The notes under the pieces: generated by a model
Databases searched by the model: none
What the model was told of the DNA's origin: nothing
The model's input: the letters and a program-made list of their open reading frames with translations, nothing else
Made by a program: the position numbers and the translations under genes
Shown here: positions 1 to 4,890 of the stretch, piece by piece
Position numbering within the stretch: position 1 is the stretch's first letter
How the letters are laid out: each line of letters starts with the position of its first letter
Source: an uncultured Eubacteriales bacterium
Lineage (GTDB): Bacteria; Bacillota; Clostridia; Monoglobales; Monoglobaceae
Direction of reading: 5' to 3'
Assembly: GCA_900550775.1 (NCBI GenBank)
Contig: URTH01000089.1
Location: 1 to 7,101, forward strand
DNA: 7,101 bases

Positions 1-239
1 ACCCTTGATATACGGGGCTTTTCCGGTTTGTCGTAATTATACCGTAAGGGCATACTTGTGCGTCGCTTCTATTGAACAAGGGCAAGCACGACGGAATAAC
101 GCTGAAAGATATTCAAGTTTGGCTTGGTCACAGCGATTTTTCAACGACGGCGAATACATACTCCCATCTTGATGCGACATCGAAGGTATCGTCGTTGTCC
201 GCATTATCAGGAGCCGTGAGCCTTGCAGGGTGCCCGTGA
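1..239 (+). pseudogene. Tyrosine recombinase (phage/ICE-type integrase), 3' remnant
   Basis: This is the C-terminal end of a tyrosine site-specific recombinase; the rest lies outside the window. In the frame ending at the TGA 237-239 one reads FRF (21-29), then HTCASLLL (51-74), KDIQVWLGHSDFSTT (105-149) and NTYSHLD (153-173). These match the family's last catalytic blocks: WLGH supplies the conserved histidine and YSHLD the nucleophilic tyrosine (codon 159-161). The expected HDLR box between FRF and HTCAS, with its catalytic arginine, is missing. In its place are seven codons containing an in-frame TAA (45-47). The gene is therefore read as broken, although translation from upstream cannot be seen. 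It points toward the tRNA-Ser gene, the usual position of an integrase next to its attachment site. A short reading in another frame (236-301) continues past the stop, so a second frameshift near the 3' end is possible. Confidence 0.8.
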
Positions 240-259
240 GGGAACTTTTTGAGGGAACT
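237..259 (+). repeat. 23-bp direct repeat, left copy (two GAGGGAACT boxes)
   Basis: A perfect 23-bp match to 431-453. Each copy contains two GAGGGAACT boxes starting 13 bp apart (here 238-246 and 251-259) with TTTT between them. The two copies lie in the same orientation on either side of the tRNA-Ser gene. Paired short direct repeats flanking a core are typical of integrase arm-type binding sites; that role is inference. This copy begins at the integrase stop codon. Confidence 0.8.
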
Positions 260-262
260 CAT

Positions 263-299
263 AAAAAAACAAGGTTTTTGCTCGTAACAAAAACCTTGT
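263..299 (-). terminator. Rho-independent terminator of tRNA-Ser
   Basis: A perfect 12-bp stem (269-280 with 288-299) closes a 7-nt loop. Read on the minus strand it is followed directly by a run of six T (complement of 263-268). It starts 4 nt after the CCA end of the tRNA, as expected for the terminator of that gene. Confidence 0.85.
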
Positions 300-302
300 A
301 AT

Positions 303-394
303 TGGCGGACGGGGTGGGATTCGAACCCACGTGCCGGTGTTACCGACAAACTGATTTCGAGTCAGCCCCGTTATGACCACTTCGATACCCGTCC
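303..394 (-). tRNA. tRNA-Ser (anticodon CGA)
   Basis: Read on the minus strand, the acceptor stem GGACGGG (394-388) pairs with CCCGTCC (313-307). The discriminator is G (306) and CCA (305-303) is encoded. The anticodon arm is GCTGA-CTCGAAA-TCAGT, giving anticodon CGA, which reads UCG serine codons. A long class II variable arm (GTCGGT-AAC-ACCGGC) is diagnostic of Ser/Leu/Tyr tRNAs. The T arm is GTGGG-TTCGAAT-CCCAC. All stems are intact, so the gene is expected to work. Its 3' end faces a decayed integrase, and its 5' half is repeated twice upstream. No convincing promoter lies directly in front of it; the nearest strong one is at 917-945. Confidence 0.96.
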
Positions 395-430
395 TTATAT
401 ATTTTAGCAGTTTGAAAAAGCTCGTAAAAA

Positions 431-453
431 TGAGGGAACTTTTTGAGGGAACT
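431..453 (+). repeat. 23-bp direct repeat, right copy (two GAGGGAACT boxes)
   Basis: Identical to 237-259, with boxes at 432-440 and 445-453. It lies 36 nt upstream of the tRNA-Ser 5' end, while the left copy lies 43 nt beyond its CCA end. The spacing is roughly symmetric, as in the two arms of an attP-like site. It may be the only trace of a deleted element between the tRNA and its next partial copy. Confidence 0.8.
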
Positions 454-535
454 GCGAAAATAGCAATATTAAATTTTTCTAAAAACCCTTTATTTATGCG
501 GTGTTCAGCCGATAAATGTTCTTAATACATCACTG

Positions 536-577
536 GATTTCGAGTCAGGGCCGTTATGACCACTTCGATACCTGTCC
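536..577 (-). repeat. tRNA-Ser 5'-half copy B (degenerate)
   Basis: It matches 39 of 42 positions of the tRNA-Ser stretch 353-394, from the 3' side of the anticodon loop to the first base of the tRNA. Three substitutions disturb the D-arm side and acceptor stem. On its left, 499-517 weakly resembles the variable arm of the intact tRNA, so this may be a decayed whole tRNA with a small insertion. It cannot fold as a complete tRNA. Its 5' flank (578-618) resembles that of copy C, both ending in CCGCGATTTTGACA. Confidence 0.85.
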
Positions 578-738
578 GTATATTAAATTTTTTATATGTT
601 AAACCCGCGATTTTGACAAAACTTGAAATTAAGGCAAAATTCAAGGCAAAACAAGCAAGTTTTTGTGAGATGCAAAATCTCAAAACCTAAGTAAAATCAA
701 GGCTTTCAGTCTATCGAAGTTCTCTTTGATGTATAACC

Positions 739-778
739 TTTCGAGTCAGCCCCGTTATGACCACTTCGATACCCGTCC
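739..778 (-). repeat. tRNA-Ser 5'-half copy C (exact)
   Basis: Forty bases identical to 355-394 of the intact tRNA-Ser gene, covering acceptor 5' strand, D arm and anticodon loop. The sequence to the left (700-738) shows no variable arm, T arm or acceptor 3' strand, so this is not a functional tRNA. It is the copy nearest the strong leftward promoter, so its right flank may be the original upstream region of the tRNA gene. Exact identity limited to one half is what recombination at an attachment site leaves. Confidence 0.9.
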
Positions 779-815
779 GCATATGAAATTGTTATGCTTT
801 TCCGCGATTTTGACA

Positions 816-923
816 GTATAGTAACTTTTGCAATCCGCACAACCGGGAAAAACCACTGCCGACGCATGAACTGCGAAACGGAGAACTTGTTCAATCACAG
901 TCAAAGCGACCTTGTTACTATAC
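816..923. repeat. 10-bp inverted repeat with arms GTATAGTAAC / GTTACTATAC
   Basis: The arms at 816-825 and 914-923 are perfect inverted copies separated by 88 bp. The right arm contains the -10 element of the minus-strand promoter. Next to the left arm, TTGACA (810-815) adjoins directly, so it looks like a -35 and -10 with the spacer missing. A role is not known. Confidence 0.55.
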
Positions 924-945
924 CACATATGAATTATTTTGTCAA
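917..945 (-). promoter_or_regulatory. Sigma-A-type promoter toward the tRNA-Ser array
   Basis: On the minus strand: TTGACA (945-940), a 17-bp spacer, then TATAGT (922-917), preceded by TG one base away (extended -10). This is a perfect -35 and a 5/6 -10 at ideal spacing. Transcription would start near 910 and run through tRNA copies C and B, the intact tRNA-Ser and its terminator at 263-299. It is the best promoter candidate for the tRNA, although about 515 nt upstream of it. Confidence 0.75.
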
Positions 946-1008
946 CTTTTTTCTGCGGATTCCTGATAAAAATTCCTAAAATTTTAAATCATGGCACAAA
1001 TCATATCG

Positions 1009-1040
1009 AAAAATCCCAAAAATCCCAAAAATCCCAAAAA
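1009..1040 (+). repeat. 9-bp tandem repeat (AAAAATCCC)
   Basis: Three exact tandem units of AAAAATCCC (1009-1017, 1018-1026, 1027-1035) followed by a partial AAAAA. On the minus strand it lies immediately after the hcp terminator stem and supplies its T-rich tail, repeated as GGGATTTTT. Confidence 0.9.
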
Positions 1041-1080
1041 GCAGCCACCCTCTCTGTTTCCGAAGGGTGGCTGCCCGGTT
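1036..1080 (-). terminator. Strong, probably bidirectional terminator after hcp
   Basis: A perfect 11-bp GC-rich stem (GCAGCCACCCT, 1041-1051, with AGGGTGGCTGC, 1064-1074) and a 12-nt loop. On the minus strand the stem is followed by TTTTT, and it begins 18 nt after the hcp stop codon. On the plus strand it is followed by CCGG and then six T, so it could also stop rightward transcription coming from the tRNA side. Confidence 0.88.
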
Positions 1081-1092
1081 TTTTGCCTCTGT

Positions 1093-2664
1093 TTAGCCTC
1101 TGCCTAAGATGGCGTCCAAATCCTGTTCCGGTGCGGTGGTGGGGTGCAGATCGTAAGTGTCTACCAGCGTTTTTACGATCGTCTCGGAGAAGAACGCCGG
1201 CAGCGTGGGGCCGACATACATATTTTTAATACCAAGGGACAGCAGGGTGATGAGAATCGCCACCGCCTTTTGTTCGTACCAGGACAAAACAAGGGTCAGC
1301 GGCAGCTCGTTGACGCTGCACCCGAACGCATCGGCCAGGGCAAGTGCCACCTTGACCGCGCTGTAGGAATCGTTGCACTGGCCCATGTCCAAAATCCGCG
1401 GAATCCCGTTGATTTCGCCTAAGTCCAGATCATTAAACCGATATTTTCCGCAGGCCAGCGTCAGAACCAACGAATCCATCGGCGTCTGTTTTACAAATTC
1501 GGTATAATAATTTCTTCCGGGATGCGCGCCGTCGCAGCCGCCGACCAGGAAGATATGGCGGATGGCGCCGCTTTTGATGGCGTCAATGATTTTGTCGGCA
1601 TGCGCGAGCACCGCGCCGTGCGCAAAGCCGGTCGTGAGCATGTGGCCGCCGTTGATGCCGCTCATGCTACGGTCATGCTCGTATCCGCCGAGGGAGAGCG
1701 ATTGCTCGATCAGCGGACTGAAATCCTTAACGCCGTTTTCGTCCGGCGTAATATGAATCAGGCCCTCATAGCCGACCACCGAGGTCGTGTAGACGCGATC
1801 CCGATAGCTTGGCCGCTGCGGCATCAGACAGTTTGTCGTAAACAGCACCGGCGCAGGAATGTCCTCAAATTCCTTTTGCTGGCTCTGCCATGCCGTTCCG
1901 AAGTTCCCGGCAAGGTGGGGGTACTTTTTCAGTTCCGGATAACCGTGCGCGGGCAGCATCTCGCTATGGGTGTAGATGTTGATGCCTTTGTCCTTGGTTT
2001 GCTCTAAAAGCTGGGCTAAATCCTTAAGATCATGCCCGGAAACCACGATAAACGGCCCTTTTTTGATATCCGTATTCACCCGTGTGGGCGTCGGCGTGCC
2101 GAAGGACTCGGTGTTCGCCTTGTCCAAAAGCTCCATGCACCGATAGTTCCGCTCGCCCAGTTTCATAATCAGCGCAAGCCATTCTTCCACGGTGTGCGTG
2201 CGGTTTAAGGCGCAAAGCCCCTCATAAAAGAATAAGAGTACATCATCGTCCATATAGCCAAGATTCATGGCATGGTGCGCGTACGCCGCCATTCCCTTCA
2301 TGCCGAACAGCAGGGTCGAGCGCAGAGAGACAATGTCGGTTTCGCCGTTCCACAGCTGCACCAAATCCCCCTGGTATCCTCCAAATTCCTGTTCACAAAG
2401 CCGCACGCGGTCTATAAAGTTTTTGATCGACGCATTGTCAAAATTGACGTTGGTCAGCGTGGTAAAAAGACCGTCGGCGACCAGCCGGTCGGAAAGCTGC
2501 GTGCGCTTTTGCCCTAGCCCGGACGCCTCGGCAAGGCGGATCAACGCATAGATGAGGTCGTCCTGTAAATTGGCAGTTTCGGGCTGCTTGCCGCATACGC
2601 CGGTTCGGACGCACCCTTTGTTGCCGGCCGTCTGCTGGCATTGAAAACAAAACATATCTGACAT
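1093..2664 (-). CDS. hcp: Hybrid-cluster protein, class I (hydroxylamine reductase)
   Basis: A cytosolic iron-sulfur protein of 523 aa. Family members reduce hydroxylamine to ammonia in vitro, and Hcp is tied to nitric oxide and nitrosative stress defence. The N-terminal cysteines C6-X2-C9-X8-C18-X5-C24 fit the class I [4Fe-4S] pattern; the E. coli class II spacing is wider. The hybrid-cluster ligands of the family are all visible: H211 (SGHDLKD), E235 (HSEMLP), C279 (TTNCLMP), C377 (GGCDGAH), C405 (ACGKYRF), C430 (GQCNDSY), E464 and K466 (WYEQKA). The ATG at 2664 is chosen because AAAGGAGG (2680-2673) lies 8 nt upstream and the protein then begins just before the cysteine motif; the longer frame to 2709 has no such support. 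It appears monocistronic: a terminator follows and the M42 operon is divergent. No hcr reductase gene is seen in the window, as is usual for class I genes. Confidence 0.96.
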   Translation of the reverse strand: MSDMFCFQCQQTAGNKGCVRTGVCGKQPETANLQDDLIYALIRLAEASGLGQKRTQLSDRLVADGLFTTLTNVNFDNASIKNFIDRVRLCEQEFGGYQGDLVQLWNGETDIVSLRSTLLFGMKGMAAYAHHAMNLGYMDDDVLLFFYEGLCALNRTHTVEEWLALIMKLGERNYRCMELLDKANTESFGTPTPTRVNTDIKKGPFIVVSGHDLKDLAQLLEQTKDKGINIYTHSEMLPAHGYPELKKYPHLAGNFGTAWQSQQKEFEDIPAPVLFTTNCLMPQRPSYRDRVYTTSVVGYEGLIHITPDENGVKDFSPLIEQSLSLGGYEHDRSMSGINGGHMLTTGFAHGAVLAHADKIIDAIKSGAIRHIFLVGGCDGAHPGRNYYTEFVKQTPMDSLVLTLACGKYRFNDLDLGEINGIPRILDMGQCNDSYSAVKVALALADAFGCSVNELPLTLVLSWYEQKAVAILITLLSLGIKNMYVGPTLPAFFSETIVKTLVDTYDLHPTTAPEQDLDAILGRG

Positions 2665-2685
2665 CGTATAGGCCTCCTTTGTTTT

Positions 2686-2712
2686 AATCCTCTGTTTAGG
2701 ATTTGCCAAATC
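2686..2712. promoter_or_regulatory. Two overlapping palindromes upstream of hcp (possible operator)
   Basis: AATCCT-N6-AGGATT (2686-2703) overlaps GATTTG-C-CAAATC (2700-2712). Both are perfect dyads in the hcp upstream region, 22-48 bp before the start codon. hcp genes are commonly controlled by Crp/Fnr-type or nitrosative-stress regulators, but these dyads do not match a consensus I can name. No clear -35/-10 pair for hcp was found, so their position relative to its promoter is unknown. Confidence 0.4.
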
Positions 2713-2764
2713 AATAAAAATATTCCGGGTTTATCATATTTTCTAAAAGAGGCATTGCCGTGCA

Positions 2765-2793
2765 TTGTTTTTTTTGAGAAACTGTGTTATACT
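2765..2793 (+). promoter_or_regulatory. Extended -10 promoter of the M42 operon
   Basis: TATACT (2788-2793) is preceded by TG at 2785-2786, giving TGTTATACT. At 17-bp spacing the -35 is the weak TTGTTT (2765-2770), a usual combination with an extended -10. A start near 2800 would give a leader of about 80 nt. The block TGTGTTATACTAG recurs with one change at 5776-5788. Confidence 0.65.
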
Positions 2794-2867
2794 AGAAAAA
2801 TGGAATCCGGCCGAAAGAGAGCCGTCTTGGCACACCTGAAAAGGCAAAATTTTGGCTAAAATGTGAT

Positions 2868-2871
2868 GGAG
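2868..2871 (+). promoter_or_regulatory. Ribosome binding site deciding the first M42 start
   Basis: GGAG lies 8 nt before the ATG at 2880. The in-frame GTG at 2871 overlaps this site and has no good site of its own, so ATG 2880 is preferred. Confidence 0.65.
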
Positions 2872-2879
2872 TGAATAGA

Positions 2880-3905
2880 ATGGATCGGATCAATCTACTG
2901 AAAAAACTGACCGCAGCGCCCGGTCTGAGCGCGGCCGAGTCGGGCATCGCAGCGGTTTTGCAAAGCGAGTTGGAACGCCTTGGCCTAAAGGCGCACATCG
3001 ATTCGTTCGGCAACGTGCACGCTGTGATGCCGTCGGAAAAGAAAGACGCAAAGACGCTTTTGCTGGAGGCGCACATGGATCAGATCGGCTTTATGGTGTC
3101 CTCGGTGACGGAGGAGGGACTGATCCGTTTTGACAACCTGGGCGGCGTTGATGAACGGATCCTTCCGGGAATGGAGGTTGAAATCCTGTCCGCACCGCCG
3201 ATTTATGGCGTGATCGGCGCATTGCCGGCGCGCGGCGAGAAAGAGAAAAAGAACCCGAAACTTTCTGAATATGCGATCGATACCGGACTTTGCGCCAAGG
3301 AGGCAAAAGAGCGGATCCGTCCCGGCTGCTGGGTGCGGATGCTGCATAAGATGACACCGCTGCAATGCGGACGGTATTCCGATGCGGCGATGGATAACCG
3401 TGCCGGTGTTACGGCGATTTTAGAGTGTTTGGAGAGCCTTCGGGGGGCGCAGCTGCCCTATCACATCGCGGTGCTCTTTTCCACCCAGGAGGAGCTGGGG
3501 CTGCACGGCGCCTATACCGGGGTGATTCCCGGATCGGTTGACGCCGCGATTGCGGTGGATGTGACCCACGGAACCACGCCCGACACCAAGGAGGAGGTCG
3601 GCGTCTTTCCGCTTGGCAGCGGCGCCGTGATATGCCGGGGGCCGAACCTTCATTATGCCTACACCAAGCAGCTGCTTGCCTTGGCGAAAAGCAGCGGCAT
3701 TTCGCACGCCATCGAGGTGGCGTCCGGCGGCAGCGGAACGACCGCCTGGGCGATCCAGACCGTCGGCGGCGGCATCCCCGTGATGCTGGTTTCGATTCCA
3801 CTGCGCTATATGCACACCAATGTCGAAACCCTGGATCAGGCGGATATGGGTGCGGTGGCTGCGCTGCTTGCGGCCGCGGCGAGAGGAGGAATCGAGCTTG
3901 CTTAA
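2880..3905 (+). CDS. M42 family metallo-aminopeptidase (catalytically complete)
   Basis: A protein of 341 aa, the usual M42 length (glutamyl aminopeptidase PepA / YsdC / FrvX / so-called endoglucanase M group). These are cytosolic dinuclear metal aminopeptidases that form tetrahedral dodecamers and trim peptides. All conserved residues are in order: H65 and D67 (EAHMDQIGF), D172 (AMDNRAG, bridging metal ligand), E204 (catalytic base) and E205 (STQEELG), D227 (AVDVTH) and H312 (RYMHTNVE). The insert between about residues 70 and 165 fits the small dimerisation domain of the family. There is no signal peptide or membrane segment. The start is ATG 2880; a GTG nine bases upstream is the alternative. 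The 3' end overlaps the next gene by 8 nt. The true substrate cannot be told from sequence; the endoglucanase label used for some relatives is probably not meaningful. Confidence 0.95.
   Translation: MDRINLLKKLTAAPGLSAAESGIAAVLQSELERLGLKAHIDSFGNVHAVMPSEKKDAKTLLLEAHMDQIGFMVSSVTEEGLIRFDNLGGVDERILPGMEVEILSAPPIYGVIGALPARGEKEKKNPKLSEYAIDTGLCAKEAKERIRPGCWVRMLHKMTPLQCGRYSDAAMDNRAGVTAILECLESLRGAQLPYHIAVLFSTQEELGLHGAYTGVIPGSVDAAIAVDVTHGTTPDTKEEVGVFPLGSGAVICRGPNLHYAYTKQLLALAKSSGISHAIEVASGGSGTTAWAIQTVGGGIPVMLVSIPLRYMHTNVETLDQADMGAVAALLAAAARGGIELA
3884..3889 (+). promoter_or_regulatory. Ribosome binding site for a TTG start
   Basis: AGGAGG lies inside the end of the first M42 gene, 8 nt before TTG 3898. 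No ATG or GTG lies at a suitable distance. The frame opens earlier at ATG 3820, but that would overlap the upstream gene by 86 nt and add an Arg-rich stretch unlike the family. Confidence 0.8.
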
Positions 3906-4890
3906 TCAACTGATGGAGGCGTACGGCATCGCCGGACGGGAAGATGCGGTGCGCAGCGTTATCATTAAGGCGCTAAGGCAAAGCGGCGTCGGGTATTACA
4001 CCGATAAGATGGGAAATCTGCATGCGGTAAGAGACGGCGCAGGGAAACGGTATTTACTTGCCGCCTATATGGACGAGCCGGGGATTATTGTCACCAAAAT
4101 CACCGAGGACGGCTATTTAAAATTCGATACGGTCGGCAGAATCGACCCGGCATTTTTGGTGTCAAAGCGTGTGATCATCGGAGGATGCTGCGGCATCATC
4201 TCGCTTAAAGCGATTCATCTTGCAACCAAGGCGGAGCGGGAAACGCCGGTGCGCACCGATCAGCTTTATATTGATATCGGCGCTGCATCCGCCGCGGATG
4301 CAGCGGAGTGTGTTGAAATCGGCGACTATGGCGTCCTTGACAGCCGCTATCGAACCATGGCGCACGATTTTGTCAAGGGCAGAGCCCTTGCCGGAAGAAT
4401 GGGCTGCTATGCGGTTTTAGAGGTACTGCAAAACACCGATGTGCCGATGCATGCCGTGTTTGCGGTGCAGCGTGAGATCGGCTGCCGCGGCATGACGGCG
4501 GCGGTGCTGCAGAGTGCGGCGGACGTCAGCATCGTTTTAGACGGCATTGCCGATCAAAGCCCGGACGGCAAAAAGGATACGCTAAAAGTCGGGGACGGGG
4601 TCGTGCTGATTCGGCGGACGGGGAGCGGCAGCATGGATGCTTCTTTATGGAATCGTGCCGCAAATGCCGCCAAGGAACACGGCGTGCCGATGCAGTACGG
4701 CAATTTAAAAGAAAAGGGGCAAGAGGGCGCGCTGATGCAAAACGGTGGCGGTCACCGCTGCCTGTGCCTGGCCGTCCCGGTTCGTTATATACGCTCTTGC
4801 GCACAGGTCGCAAGCCTTAAGGATATGCGGTCGATGATCGCGTGCATCAAAGGCATCATCGAGGAATCAGAACGGGGGTCATTAGGATGA
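3898..4890 (+). CDS. M42 family protein, probable non-catalytic paralogue
   Basis: A protein of 330 aa, collinear with the M42 protein encoded just upstream (YGIAGREDAVRSVI at the start, GNLHAV, then YMDEPGIIV). The fold seems kept but the active site does not. By motif alignment the first metal histidine is Y57, the bridging aspartate is A165 (LAGRMGC in place of MDNRAGV), the catalytic glutamate is R192 (VQREIG) and the last histidine is R299 (RYIRSC). D59, E193 and D215 remain. It should bind metals poorly or not at all and is predicted inactive. Its open frame and strong ribosome site argue against plain decay. Translation starts at TTG 3898, overlapping the upstream gene by 8 nt, and the stop overlaps the next gene's start (ATGA). 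It may be a structural or regulatory partner of the active subunit. M42 membership is solid; the role is inference. Confidence 0.88.
   Translation: MLNQLMEAYGIAGREDAVRSVIIKALRQSGVGYYTDKMGNLHAVRDGAGKRYLLAAYMDEPGIIVTKITEDGYLKFDTVGRIDPAFLVSKRVIIGGCCGIISLKAIHLATKAERETPVRTDQLYIDIGAASAADAAECVEIGDYGVLDSRYRTMAHDFVKGRALAGRMGCYAVLEVLQNTDVPMHAVFAVQREIGCRGMTAAVLQSAADVSIVLDGIADQSPDGKKDTLKVGDGVVLIRRTGSGSMDASLWNRAANAAKEHGVPMQYGNLKEKGQEGALMQNGGGHRCLCLAVPVRYIRSCAQVASLKDMRSMIACIKGIIEESERGSLG

Larger units (their letters stand above)
395..1035. other. Gene-free, AT-rich attachment-site remnant region
   Basis: No credible protein gene is seen on either strand. The short open frames here cross tRNA copies, promoter elements and repeats. 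The content is the right copy of the 23-bp repeat, two partial tRNA-Ser copies (536-577, 739-778), short A-rich spacers, a minus-strand promoter, an inverted repeat and a 9-bp tandem repeat. The spacers carry small repeats such as AAGGCAAAA at 631 and 643. The stretch is best explained as residue of integrations and deletions at the tRNA gene. Confidence 0.65.

Noticed and set aside
128..349. Minus-strand open frame of 73 codons
   Set aside because: It crosses the tRNA-Ser gene, its terminator and the integrase remnant, with no ribosome site; a chance frame.
661..690. Hairpin TGAGAT-GCAAA-ATCTCA as a terminator
   Set aside because: A six-pair AT-rich stem with no T run on either side; too weak to call.
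536..778. Copies B and C as functional tRNA genes
   Set aside because: Neither has a pairing acceptor 3' strand or T arm; copy B also has stem-breaking changes.
1009..1040. CRISPR-like repeats
   Set aside because: Units are 9 bp, directly tandem, with no spacers.
706..1229. Short open frames (706-894 minus, 794-979 plus, 939-1229 plus)
   Set aside because: They cover tRNA copy C, the tRNA promoter, the 9-bp repeats, the terminator and the hcp 3' end; the peptides look random and have no usable ribosome sites.
2665..2709. Longer hcp start at 2709
   Set aside because: It would put AAAGGAGG inside the coding region and add residues before the N-terminal cysteine motif where the family normally begins.
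3820..3897. N-terminal extension of the second M42 gene to ATG 3820
   Set aside because: It overlaps the upstream gene by 86 nt and adds residues unlike the family; TTG 3898 has AGGAGG at ideal spacing.
3409..3909. Long minus-strand frames opposite the first M42 gene
   Set aside because: Arg/Pro/Ser-rich translations typical of the antisense of a GC-rich gene; the plus strand encodes a clear M42 enzyme.
4842..4886. N-terminal extension of the third M42-like gene to ATG 4842
   Set aside because: His/Arg-rich residues read out of frame through the upstream gene; ATG 4887 gives a standard ATGA overlap.
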